Assembly (NCBI GenBank): GCA_013368375.1 | Contig: JAACJP010000031.1 | Span: 434,001 to 498,000 of the forward strand | Source of the DNA: Tricholomella constricta | Lineage: Eukaryota; Basidiomycota; Agaricomycetes; Agaricales; Lyophyllaceae | Direction of reading: 5' to 3' | Length of the DNA stretch: 64,000 nt | Shown: in pieces, positions 21,536 to 32,805 of the stretch | Layout: each line of letters begins with the position of its first letter | Position numbering within the stretch: the first letter of the stretch is position 1 | The notes under the pieces: model-generated | Told to the model about the DNA's origin: nothing | Databases searched by the model: none | The model's input: the letters and a program-made list of their open reading frames with translations, nothing else | Translations under genes and position numbers: made by a program

Positions 21536-24221
21536 TTATTCAGCATGCAAAGATTCTGCATCCTGTTCGACCCGTGGCAAGGTAATCGCCTGCCATGCAG
21601 CAATGACAAGCAGTATGTAGTCCACGAGTGAATGAGCAACCAGCACGCGCCTCGCCTCGTATTTCCCCACAAGCATCGGCACATAGTCCATCAGCCCTAC
21701 TGTGCGCAAAGCCAGGACCAGAAGAGCAGAGAGCTTATAACTCCCGGCGTACTTCTGGGATTGCGAGTTGAGTATGATCTGGAAGAGCTTGCCCGTTGCA
21801 TTCATGGGATAGCCAATATACGGCGATACATCATCGAGCCAACTCCGGGCATAGTCACCTGGCTGGGGGTCGGGCAAGAGGGAAGGTAGGACGGGGTAAT
21901 TGTGCGGGGCGAAGAAGTAATACACCGCGAAAATCAACGCCAGTATCTGGAGAAAAGGACAACCATAAGATAGAATTGATGTGTGAGGACTCGAATATTT
22001 TGAGCGGACAGCTACTCACACTGCCTTTGATCCAGTAACTCATCCGTGCATCTAACCTATAGCTCGTCCTCTCTGCGTGTGTCACAGGTGTCGAATACAC
22101 AACCGGGATCCATCTTGCCCACCTCGTGCCTACCCGCCGTTTAATACTGATACGAAGAAGCGGCTTGATCATCAAGAGTGCTGGCACGAGCTCCAGCAAA
22201 GTGGAAAACGCGGTTGAGATCCAGTCCGAAACGTCGTTTTCAAGCAACAATCTCAACGAAAAGGCAGGCACGACTGCTTCGATCGCGATTGAGCCGGCTA
22301 TGAGAACCGTCCCGATTACGCTGATCGAGACGGTCGATGTGCGAGTGAACCAATACAACACATCAAGGACAATGATGACACAGCCAAGTACAAGCCTGGA
22401 ACAGAGGTCAGGTTTCCTATCATTAGTTGGCAGACAGCAGACTTACTGGAGAATATTCAGGAAAAATCGTCGCCTAGGATGCGCGTTCTCGCTATGCTTG
22501 TGCCCCACCAATCCATCTACAATGGTGAAAGAGTCGACTTGAGTTCATTAAGAAATCTGTAGTGGTGACCAACCGGTGATCTCTATGCTATCTTGTGCCA
22601 ACACTTTATGGTGTTCGCTGGTCCCAGGCGGAGGGAGTACACGGCTTTGAGAATGTTCCATCGTTTCCGCCAAGATAAGCTTCCTGGCGGTGCGCCCTGA
22701 AAACGAAAGTTTCCAGGTGACGTCAATGAACTCCTTGTCGTGTTCGACATTCCGAGCTGCGTCGTCCAAAGGACATTCTTCGCGATTAACAGGAATCGGG
22801 TCAAGATCCTTGTTGTCGGACAGCGAGAGCTGTAGTCACTCATTTCTTGGACGGGGTAAAGAATCCATACCTTAGGGCCCAAAGCTGACTGAGAGACAGA
22901 GATATATGGCGAGTATACCCATTCCTTCTTGAATTTTCCAGTTGCGTCGTCAGAAATCGCGAGCTTCATGAGGGTCTCGACGTGACCGACATCGCGGTAG
23001 GACCTGTCGCACATGAATATTGTCGGTGAAAGCGTCTTCATCTGCGCGCACTACAAAAGTGCATCATGAATCGAAGTGATGGATAGATAGAGAGGACGAC
23101 GTACAGAGTTCCGCTGGACATAAAGGAATTTGTTCATATACGCTGTTCGGTTGAAAGACGTCGTCTCGTCAACGACGCGAATGTGAGTTCTGTCAAAGAT
23201 TTTCTGTTCACGACAGACGCTATCAGAATGAGGAATTGATTCATACCGAGTGACGATATACGGGTGGTGAGATAGGGCAGACTTCCCCCATGTCGTTTTC
23301 AAAGAAGACTCAAGTACAATCGGCCTCCCAAACATGTCTCTTTCCTCTGAGTCATCCTCCTCTTTCTCGCTAATGTCCTGCTCAATGCCAGAATCATTGC
23401 ATCTGCTCTTAATGCCATGGAATTGGAGGAGAGGGACTGTAACACCAAAGCTTTCCACCGCCTTGTCTGCTATGGTTTTGGCACCTCTGTCTGGAGAACC
23501 CAGCGGGAACCTAGAATAAGATATGTGATTCAGGTCAGAGCCGCGTAGAATGATGGACTCACGGCCAGGAGCGGACTGGAGGGATATCAACATAGTCAAC
23601 TATCCAGGACGAAAAGTCGACGATGTGATCCAGAGGCGAAGATGAGGTGGGTACGAGGACAAATGAGCCCCGAAGGTCGTAATTCGTCAAAGAAATATTT
23701 CGACTGACTCGGGGACGCGTGAGTTAAAGATCTTGAAGGTACACAGCGCAAGCTTCTCACAAATAGGCAGTTGGTAAGGTGTAGTTAACGGTAGCAAAGA
23801 CGTTTTTATCCGTTAAATGAAGGCCCTGAAAAGCGATGGCAGAGTATAAGGGAGTTACGTGAGGTAACTTGACGTTGAGTATCGATTCTTTTTTAGCTTC
23901 GTCCGTTGGTGCCGCCACCTCATCCGTTCGCAACCAAACCGTGACCGCGACATCAAACGACTGGTCGCGATTAATCAACGGCCGAACGACCTGCACACCA
24001 TCGCTGTGGTTTTCAGATAGTCCTTTGGGGTATAGGGCGCGCTGTGGCGAGGTCATGTTCGTTGCGATCCCTACGACGACATAAGCGGTGCCCAATGCAG
24101 AGGCAAGGAGGGCGACGATGCCGACGGTCAACAGAAAACATTTGCAACGCGATATCGATTTTCGCGACGTGGATGGATCGCGAGGAACGTTGGAAGCTTT
24201 AACATGAGTGTTGCATTCCAT
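21536..24221 (-). CDS. Multi-pass membrane protein of unknown function, 8 exons, 763 residues
   Basis: Exons (minus strand) are 24221-23761, 23703-23563, 23510-23105, 23041-22871, 22829-22574, 22516-22447, 22395-22020 and 21946-21536. All joins keep phase and all introns are GT...AG of 51-72 bases. ATG 24221 is the first in-frame ATG. One N-terminal membrane helix (CFLLTVGIVALLASALGTAY) is followed by a ~480-residue soluble part with NxT/NxS sites, probably lumenal or extracellular. About six C-terminal helices follow (for example CVIIVLDVLYWF, VIGTVLIAGSIAIEAVV, LALIFAVYYFF, LLVIAAWQAI). I do not recognise the family. The layout, an anchor plus large ectodomain plus a helix bundle, would suit a receptor-like or channel-like protein, but this is inference. 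Confidence 0.75.
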
Positions 24222-25030
24222 GTAAGTATGAAGTAACACTGTAACAGAAAGGAGCTCTGATCGCGAGTGTTTGTGTTTGATTTTGTTCGCCTATCATTTT
24301 ATCGAGGTCACGGTTCCCACATTTCGAAAGGGCATATGTATATATGGCTCAGGTGTTTACTGCTTTGCTCGCATTCGCAATCTAGAGAGAATTGCTGAAA
24401 AGCTCGAGTGGAGATGGGTAAGATGCAATGATGTTACGGGGTTTCCCCCTCACCTGCAGCTGATTGCCGGTAACTCTGGAGCCCCCGGAATTCAAGGAAA
24501 TGTGCTGCATGTCAATCGAACTTGGATGCAAAATACAAACACCCGCCTTTGAGCTATTTCCGCGGATGTTCCTCCCAGCCAGATGTCCGTATGACGCGGC
24601 CTGTACGTTATAAGTATCGTAGTTGGTCTTTCCGATGAATGAATGGAAAAAAATACAAGGGCTGCTTTACAGCCGTATTGAAAGGGATAAGACGAGTCTG
24701 GAAGATCAGACTTTGATCTTTGGAAAAAGACATTACCTTCCCTGGATGCCAGATTAGAGAAATGTATAAATACACAGCACGCGGCGAATATCGGGCCGAT
24801 CATTTTGCGGCACCACATCATTGTCATGTTTTCTTCCGTAATTTCATCATGGGGGCCTTAGGGAGCGTGTTCTTCAACGGATCTTCTTTTTGACTTACTA
24901 CGCGCCCTGCCACCATCGTCTGTCTCTCACTGAACCGCCAGCTCAGGACCTTTGAGCTCGCCCATTTACGATTCTGATAAGCCTTCAAGTAAAAGAGATA
25001 CTTGGTGCTGCATCGTCATTCACGAACGTT
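24222..25030. other. Divergent intergenic region
   Basis: About 0.8 kb separating the membrane-protein gene (-) from the transporter gene (+), so it should hold both promoters. No repeat or RNA gene was recognised. Confidence 0.45.
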
Positions 25031-27002
25031 ATGTCGTCCCGTAGTGTGTATTCCGCATCGACACCCGAAGCTTCCGATTTTCCTGTCGCGCGTACTGCCG
25101 GGGCCTCTCAAGAGTCCATGGTATCGGAACCACCTACGCCTCCCGAGCTAACCGAGGACGCATCGAATCAGGTTGGGGGATGGCGCGCGAGGTATGTGGT
25201 GGTGGAGGGAATCGTGAAAAATAACGTCGGGTTGCTCCTTGTCATGTCGGCTCAGGCATTTTTTTCTTTGATGAATGTCGCTGTGAAGAAGCTCAACAGT
25301 ATCGACCCGCCCGTGTCGACATTTGAGGTGCGTCATTTTTGCGAGGATTTAACGAACATTTGACGTTTACGCCGGATGTTTATACAGCTTATTGCCGTAC
25401 GAATGGTATTGTCTTTTTGGTTCATCCTCGATGATGCTACGCCTCACACATATCTCTGCTAGGGCATCACTTATCTGTGTTCGATGATCTACATGTACGT
25501 TGTCATACAGACCTTTTCCCTTTCAAATTCTGACTGCGACGTAGGCTTTGTACTAAAGTGCCCGATCCGTGGTTCGGACCGAAGGGTGTTCGGTTGTTGC
25601 TTGTGTTTCGCGGATTTTCGGGGTCCGTAATGCCTTCCTCTGAACAATGAGGCCAGAGTCCATAACACGTCAACCTACAGATTCTTTGGGCTGTTTGGAA
25701 TATATTATTCATTGCAATATCTATCTCTTTCGGATGCGACTGTCTTGACGTTCCTAGCGCCGCTATGTACAGGCATATCTGGGGCAATATTTCTGAAGGA
25801 GAATTACACAAAAAATCAAGCTTTTGCTAGCAGTGAGCATTTCCTTAACCTGGCTTCGATTCACACACTCACTATTTATATTTCTGTTAGTTTGCAGTCT
25901 TTTTGGAGTTGTATTAATCGCGCGCCCTGTCTTCTTATTCGGAAATGGCGATTCAACAATACCTCAACTGGCACCAACTGATTCAGAAAAGGGTACACCG
26001 GAGGAGCGACTGGTTGCTGTTGGGTTAGAAATCTTAATTTTTGTCTCCGATGTATTTAATTTACCAAGTCTTAACAGGTTCGCCCTGATGGGTGTCCTTG
26101 GTTCAACTGGTGCTTGTATGTTATCTTTTCGCCCACTTTGAAAAACCGCGCCTGACATTGTAGGATTGTAGATACCTCGATTACGGCCATTGGAAAACGG
26201 GCGCATCCTCTCCACGCCATGACCTCCTTCTCGGTGCAGAGTGTCATTGCAGCCTCAGTCGCGTATGCTTCTCCACTTCACAAGCCTTCAAACCCGCAAT
26301 AATAATATGTGTTGTATTCAGGATGTTTATAAAAAAAACTCCCTTCTCCATTCCTACTCAGGTCGAATGGCTCTCTCTTCTTGTCATGATCGGGATCTTT
26401 GGTTTCGTCGCCCAGGTAAAATGGCAATCGTTTCGGCTGTTGGGTCATCCTGAATCAAGCTGTCTGCACTCAGATTCTTCTTACGATGGGTCTGCAACGG
26501 GAGGCAGCGGGAAGAGCTTCCATCGCTGTATATACCCAGGTAAATCGAGCTATTCTCATTCCATCCGCCTTCTTCTCCCTTGTTCGTTACTTATCTCCGA
26601 GCGCCCAGGTGATCTTTGCTGGGATCCTAGAACGCATCTTCTTCAACCCCACACCGTCCATCCTCTCAGTCATCGGAACTGTGATAATCCTCTCAGCAGC
26701 ACTCTACGTCGTGGTATGTCCTCAAACCTTCCCACTGAGGCTCAGGCTCACATCTTACTATACAGGTCACAAAAGACCAAAGGAAGAAAAATAATAGCAG
26801 CATCAGGCTCAGCGGAGCCCCTGACGGGGCGTTAGAGGAAGGTTTATTGGATGGTCTATTGGCAGAACATACCGAAGACGGTGCTCCGCAAAAGGATTGC
26901 CGGTCGACGCAAAAAGCGCATACCCGGACAAGGGGCGATGATAACGATGAAGAGACGACTGCGCTGCCTCTTGCTCAGGGCAGCGCAAACATCAAGGCCT
27001 GA
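25031..27002 (+). CDS. EamA-domain (drug/metabolite transporter superfamily) membrane protein, about 10 exons
   Basis: A likely metabolite exporter or permease with about ten membrane helices. The N-terminal ~55 residues are soluble. The first EamA repeat spans NVGLLLVMSAQAFFSLMNV to ATVLTFLAPLCTGISGAIF, the second is seen in SVQSVIAASV, WLSLLVMIGIFGFVAQ, and ILSVIGTVIILSAALYVV. Motifs LSDATVLTFLAPL and FGVVLIARP are typical of DUF6/EamA proteins of fungi. The first exon is 25031-25327; the last starts after the acceptor near 26765 and ends TGA at 27000-27002. Very short exons (for example LIAVRM) make the exact model uncertain. The C-terminal tail is soluble and acidic. Substrate unknown. 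Confidence 0.78.
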
Positions 27003-27386
27003 ATGTACTAGGCGTGGGATGGGTATCTCATGGCTCTACAATGCCAGGAGTGCGAAGCGTGGATGATATTAGAAGGTGAATGGATAACTATCTAGACTGA
27101 TTTGGACATAGTATTCTAGATACCTTGTAGCTGTTGAAATACTTGTTTGTAGTCGTCCATTGGTTGTATTTAGACTGGTGATAAGCGCTTCCTCAAGATC
27201 CAAGGGCAAACCTTGGGCAAACCTGACATCAAGGTTTGGCCTTGTTTCGTTCAGAGGATCCACCGGGCCATACATCCGAAAGCGCACCCCGGGAAGTCAC
27301 ACGTCGAAGAGCAAGTTGAGCCATGTTCTCAGCATGTTCTCGTATATGTTGACGTCCCTAGTACACACTCTGTAAATTTAGCAACC

Positions 27387-28632
27387 ATGTCTGCTTCTGA
27401 TTTTCCTGGAAACCGCACTCTCGACATCCTCTACAAGGCCGAGCGCGAGGGCTACGGTATCTTGGCCCAAATATGGTACCATGCAACTCCTCAAATACTC
27501 TCCTACGGTTAATCTCGCCTGGTAGCTACGATGCAGGCATGGCTATCGCACTTGTTCGTGCCGCCGAGCGCGCACGCAGCCCCGCCATTCTCCAGATGTT
27601 CCCCATCACTCTCGCGTACGGCGGCGGGCCCTTCCTCAAGTTCTGCCTTGATCTGTGAGTGAGCTTAGACCCTATCACCAGCCTCGATCGTCACTTGACT
27701 TCATTTAAACCACACAAGTGCCCACCAGGCCTCTGTCCCTATCGCTGTCCACCTCGACCACGCCACCGATCCCGAGCACCTCGAGCTCGCACTTGGCCTG
27801 GCTGAGCAGGGCATCGCCTTTGACAGCATCATGGTCGACGCCAGTCACGCAGAGGTGCATGTCCAGCTTTTTGCACCTCAAGTCCGAGTCAGACTGACCA
27901 CTTTCACCATTCTTTCCAGACAGACGAGGAGAACATCGAAGTCGCGCGCCCCTACGTCGAGCGCGCACGCAAGGCCGGCATCCCCGTCGAGGTCGAGCTC
28001 GGCCGACTGGAGGGTGGTGAGGCCGGCCTCCGAGTCATCTCCGATGCCAAACTCACCAACCCAGTCAAGGCTGAGGCATTCATGAAGGGGTGCGTTGCCC
28101 TTTCTCCATACTCGCCCCCGTTTCTGCCTTCACAGATCACCTGCCGCACAGCACGGGCGCGATAATACTGGCGCCCAGCATCGGCAACCTCCACGGCTCA
28201 TACCTCAATCCGCCCAACTTCCGGCAATCGATGTAAACTGCGGCCCCAACGTTTAAATTACCCTATTTTTGTGCTGACGACGATACCTTGCAGTTTGCAA
28301 GACCTCAATAAAGTGTTCAAGAGCAAGGTACCGATCTGCCTTCACGGCACAGATGAACTTCCCGATGCGCTTTTCGTCGAGTGCATCAAGAACGGCGTCA
28401 GTAAGGTACATACATTTATCTCCGAGTCCCCCCATTTGATCCTCCCACCGCCCATGCGCATTGGTTCACCTACCTGATGCATCAGAGTTGGGCACGCGAC
28501 CCGTACGCGAAGGCGCTCGGCGAGGGCCTGCTCGCGAAGCCGTTTCCTGAGGCGCAGGAGGCCGCAACGGAGGCGTTCGCGGCGGCGTGCGAGCGCTTCT
28601 TCACGCTGTTTGGCTCGGTGGGAAAGGCATGA
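27387..28632 (+). CDS. Class II (zinc) aldolase family protein, 7 exons, 287 residues
   Basis: Similar to class II fructose-bisphosphate/ketose-bisphosphate aldolases, which cleave a sugar phosphate into two trioses. Exons are 27387-27475, 27526-27654, 27719-27854, 27920-28089, 28152-28232, 28294-28405 and 28486-28632; all joins keep phase. The metal-binding VAVHLDHATD-type motif is present (PIAVHLDHATD), then SIMVDASHA, EVELGRLEGGE and APSIGNLHG. The family's HGG-SG loop is replaced by LHGTDELPD, and the usual K-I-N-V-N/D-T strand after it is absent in this splicing model (GVSK joins SWARDPY). So it may not be a glycolytic aldolase. It stands 518 bases upstream of a sugar-acid dehydrogenase-like gene on the same strand. 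Confidence 0.82.
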
Positions 28633-29149
28633 TTTTAATACTGTTAATATTCAAGGTGTGTAATGTGCACTGTAAGTACTAGAGGAATATTCGATCCCAT
28701 GTGTATACATCATAAAGCCTTTATTGTGTGATTCTTAGGGGCCTTATTCGTCATAGCGGATCGAGGCACAGCTGCGCCACCGCATGCTGGGCGTCGATTG
28801 CCAAATTGCGGGCGAGGATAGAGACATATGATGAATGGAGTCATGGGCTGAGGTCAAGGACGTCCGCGTTGGTCTCAAAAATGAATACTTAGACGTGGTA
28901 TACACATTTAACAGTAAATAAAACTATATTCTTCAACACAAGGTACGCCACCGCCACGGACTGAGGGGCCGTCTCATGTGGGCGACGGAGGCGGAACGAA
29001 CTTGGAACGCACTCCTTACGGAGGCGTAGTACTCACTACTCAGTGTGGGATGATTTACCATCCGGTCCGGGTTGACGTGCTTTATAATTCTTATCACCGT
29101 CGTATGCTCCCAGCAATGGCAAGCCCATCCTCGTTCCATCTCCCTAACG
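28633..29149. other. Intergenic spacer between aldolase-like and SDR genes
   Basis: 517 bases between two tandem genes. No further feature was seen. Confidence 0.4.
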
Positions 29150-30403
29150 ATGTCCAACGTCGTCCTCATCACTGGTGCTGCTGGCTGGCTCGGCGGTCTC
29201 GCAAGTATCTTGTGCTCACCGTCGTGTCTATCGCTCAACGCATTCATCTCCCTGTAGCTCGCCCACGCGCTCAAGGCTGACCCCAAGACCCCTGATGTCC
29301 AGCTCATCCTCGCCGACATTGTCGAACCCAAGGCCCCCAAGGGTGTCAAGGCCGTCACCATCAAGGCCGACTTGACCGACAACACTCAGATCGAGGCCCT
29401 CTTCGACACCCCTCTCGGCGTCCCCGATACCGTCTACTGTCTTCACGGCATCATGTCGCGTGGATCAGAAGATAACTTTGAGCTCGGTCTCAAGGTGACT
29501 CATTGCCGAATATAATATATAATCTTTCGCTTCTTGAGACGCCGGCTGGCACAGGTGAACGTCGACTCCGTCCGTGCCCTGCTCGAAACCACGCGCCAGA
29601 AGTCACCCCAGGGTCAGCTTATTAAGTTCATCTTCACCTCCTCCCTCGCTGTGTACGGTGGGCCTCTCGTACATCATCTATTTCTTCTCCCCTCCTTAGC
29701 GCGCCGCTGATTTCTTCAACCCCGATTAACAGCCTGATGTCGTGAACCCGTCCACCATCGCCACCCCCCAGAGTGCCTACGGCATGGCCAAGCTCACCTC
29801 CGAGCTCTTTATAAACGAATACTCGCGCCGAGGCTTCATCGACGGCCGCATCATCCGCCTTCCCACCATCGTCGTCCGCCCTGGCGTCCCCTCCGCCGCC
29901 ACCTCCGCCTTCATCTCCGGTCTGTCCTGTCCTCTTATCCTCCATACTCCCTTTGTGCTGAATCACCCCCCCTCCGACCCACAGGCATCATACGCGAGCC
30001 CCTCAAAGGCCTCGAAACCCTTTGCCCCATCGGCAACTCCCTCGACTCCCCCGAGCTCGAGCTGCCCTCCTGGCTCGCCAGCCCCGAAACCACCATCAAG
30101 AACTTCATCGTCGCAAAACACGTCCCCGCGGTCCAATTCCTCCCGCACACGCGCGTCGTGTGCCTCCCCGGCTTCACCGCGACCGTACGCGAGGAGCTCC
30201 AGGCGCTCGAGAGGGTCGCGGGCAAGGACGTCCTCGCGCTCGTCAAGTTCAAAGACGATCCCGTCAACCGCCGGGTCGTCTCGTCGTGGCCGCCTAGGTT
30301 TGACAATACTTACCCATTGAGCCTTGGGTTTGTTGTAGATGAAGGAGGCATGGAGCCCATTGTGCGCCGGTTCAAGGAAGATGTGGAGACAGGGATTGCA
30401 TAG
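29150..30403 (+). CDS. Extended SDR / NAD-dependent epimerase family, D-erythronate dehydrogenase-like, 5 exons, 335 residues
   Basis: Predicted NAD(P)-dependent oxidoreductase. Exons are 29150-29200, 29258-29494, 29555-29668, 29733-29919 and 29985-30403; the sum is 336 codons including stop. The N-terminal Rossmann motif is VVLITGAAGWLGG. LADI and CLHGIMSRGSEDNFE follow, then the catalytic Ser in FTSSLAVYG and Tyr-Lys in SAYGMAKLTSELFINEY, then RLPTIVVRPG. This pattern matches the DenD/D-erythronate dehydrogenase branch of the epimerase family, which oxidises four-carbon sugar acids. Intron 1 starts with GC (GCAAGT), a GC-AG intron. The tandem aldolase-like gene suggests a shared pathway. 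Confidence 0.82.
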
Positions 30404-30607
30404 CCGGACGCGGAAAGTTAACCTCTTGCGTTTCGTGTTGCGCGAATACCTAAGCCGAATATATTGCCCATGCCGCCCTCGCACGCTGCACGTTGCATGC
30501 AAACAAATATTTTACGTGTCTTTTTGCAATGAGGTCGCCCGCCCTTCATGATATTTATAAAAAACACATCCCACTCGTTTAAATTTTGAGCTTTGCCCAC
30601 ATTATCC

Positions 30608-32086
30608 ATGCGCCGCAACAGCAAGAAACCCAGGGCCCCACCTTACATCCTCGGCCTTCCCTTAGAGCTGCTTTCTGATATCTTCCTCGCGTATCACTCC
30701 TTGGTTGCACATCAATTCAATATTCCCTCCGACAACAGCGTTGCCCGCAAACTCCTCATCCTCGGCAGCATCTGCCAGACCTTCCGCGCCGCCGCCTGGA
30801 GCACGTCGCACCTTTGGACACACATCGTCATCGCGCTGCATCCGGGTCTGGACACGGAGCGTTTCAGTTCGATAGTGAGGGGCTTCGAGGCGTGGCTTTC
30901 TCGCGCTGGAACACAACTTCCGCTCTACATCTACCTGAAATGTGTGTCGGTATCACAGTATCCCATTCAGTTGACCCCGCTCTTTGTGGTAATGGACAGA
31001 CTTGTCGGGCACTGCCACCGATGGCGGGAGCTGTATCTTTCGCTACCTCGGGCGTGCCTTGCGCGGATGGGAGACGTGACTCGGATAGAAGGTCAGCAGA
31101 TGGTAACAGTCCACCGTGCATGTCGCTTGGACATGCCAATGCTGAGGAAGGTGGCGCTGTTCGGGTCATCGCAGCATGAGTATGCGTTTTACGATACGAC
31201 GGGAGACGAGATCATCAATGTCTTCGAAGCGGCAGAGCAGCTGGGGGAGATAGGGCTCTCGAACTTTCCTAAGAGCACGCTAGTATTTCCATGGCGGCGA
31301 CTTAGGCGCTTCAAGTGTCACCAAAATAGCCTCGAAGACGTGCTGGCCGCCCTAGCAGAGACACAAGAACTTGTGGAGTGTAATCTCGCAGGTGTCGCCG
31401 ACATCACACGGGTCACACCATTGTCACCAGTGTGCCTTCCCCACCTTCGCGCTCTGACTGTGACGCGCGACATTTCGCCGATAAACTACCTGGTCCTTCC
31501 AGCATTGGAGACCCTTTCCCTTCAGATGGACGAAACAAGATTGGGAGAGGATGGCGATGAGGACGATATGGATGACATGGCATCTGTAGTCGAGTGGGAG
31601 GCCACCATCTACGCCTCCGATTTTGTGGGGCTGATAAGCCGTTCGGGGTGTACGTTGCGGTGTCTCCACCTATCTGTGTCGTTTCTCCCCGTTGCGACCC
31701 TGATGGAATGCCTACGGACAACGCCACAGCTCACGGAGTTTAGACTTGAGCACGCCGACGAGGGGAGGTCCATGAACCCTAACTTCATGGACCGGTTCGT
31801 GCAGCGCCTCACGCCTCGAGCGGGGAGTGCGACAATAGTCCCGGAACTGTCACGACTGGAGGTGCTTAAGTGCTCGAGCAGCTTTCGTGCCCATGACTTG
31901 GGGGAGATGCTTTGGCTGCGGTGGGGCGCTGGGGAGGGAGAGCGGGGTTGTCTGGAGTTTTTCAAGCTGGAAATTTCTGGCATCCCTGGGTCCGTGATGA
32001 TGCCTGAGGATGTAGTGGGAAACGAGAGGATGAGGGACATCGTAGAGCACGGAATGATTGTAGAAGTCCAGCGAGGGTCTGTCTAA
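30608..32086 (+). CDS. F-box domain protein with LRR-like C-terminus, single exon, 492 residues
   Basis: The F-box near residues 15-75 (LGLPLELLSDIFLAYHSL ... ICQTFRAAAWSTSHLWTHI) is the form common in Agaricomycete expanded families. It would bind Skp1 in an SCF ubiquitin ligase. The rest shows repeated short Leu-rich segments (LRALTVTRDIS, LETLSLQMDE, LRCLHLSVSFLP, LEVLKCSSSF), the substrate-recognition part. ATG at 30608 is the first in frame. It lies 204 bases after the SDR gene on the same strand. Target unknown. Confidence 0.85.
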   Translation: MRRNSKKPRAPPYILGLPLELLSDIFLAYHSLVAHQFNIPSDNSVARKLLILGSICQTFRAAAWSTSHLWTHIVIALHPGLDTERFSSIVRGFEAWLSRAGTQLPLYIYLKCVSVSQYPIQLTPLFVVMDRLVGHCHRWRELYLSLPRACLARMGDVTRIEGQQMVTVHRACRLDMPMLRKVALFGSSQHEYAFYDTTGDEIINVFEAAEQLGEIGLSNFPKSTLVFPWRRLRRFKCHQNSLEDVLAALAETQELVECNLAGVADITRVTPLSPVCLPHLRALTVTRDISPINYLVLPALETLSLQMDETRLGEDGDEDDMDDMASVVEWEATIYASDFVGLISRSGCTLRCLHLSVSFLPVATLMECLRTTPQLTEFRLEHADEGRSMNPNFMDRFVQRLTPRAGSATIVPELSRLEVLKCSSSFRAHDLGEMLWLRWGAGEGERGCLEFFKLEISGIPGSVMMPEDVVGNERMRDIVEHGMIVEVQRGSV

Positions 32087-32805
32087 ATGACGAGTCTGTC
32101 TTTTTTTTTCCAGGGACCGAGGTGGCAGGTTAGTTATTATCACACAGCTGAGCCACTCTGACCGGCTGGTTGACCAAGGAGAGCAACGAACTCGATGAGC
32201 ACGCATGGATGATTGTATGGTCCATTTTAGCGGCCGAGAGGAGTTTCGCAGCAGTCAAGTACAATTCAATGAGAAATGTGTGCCGCAGACGGTGACGGCG
32301 GATTCGATTGCAACGGTTTCGCCAGTCAAGCCAGTCAAGCCTGTCAAGCCTGTAAACCTTGAAGTTATAGCATGTGGAACATAACGTTCATGTCTGTGCA
32401 AACGTAGGCGGGAGCTGGGCGGGAGCATCGAAGTGTAAACAGACCAGATGGACCGGGCCGGCGACCGATATTTGCCGGCTATTCCGTTTTTCACCAGCCA
32501 CCCACAATCGAGTCGCAGCCCCACGATGGATGAGCGAAAACATCCACAGTCGGACTTTGGCAAGTTTTGTCTGCCATGAAGACAGATTGGCTTCTCGTCA
32601 ACATCGAATGCGCCCATATGCGGACCATATGGCCCCACGCGGTTACGAAACTCCATACTGGGAGAAGTTGTCAAGGAGACTTTGCAACAAGTCGTTCTGA
32701 GATGACTTGGCTATAACATTGGATTGTTTTTCTTGGGCTTCTTCTATTCCTTCCTCTCCTGCGACACCCTTCATTTTTACTCTGAAAGCCACTTCTTTCC
32801 TCGCA
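32087..32805. other. Intergenic region with a short tandem repeat
   Basis: Contains about four copies of the 9-base unit GTCAAGCCA/T at 32322-32352. No gene was recognised. Confidence 0.5.

Noticed and set aside
29742..30320. Alternative long Ser/Pro-rich frame within the SDR gene
   Set aside because: It overlaps verified SDR exons in another frame, runs through an intron and has no domain; it is a shadow of GC-rich coding sequence.
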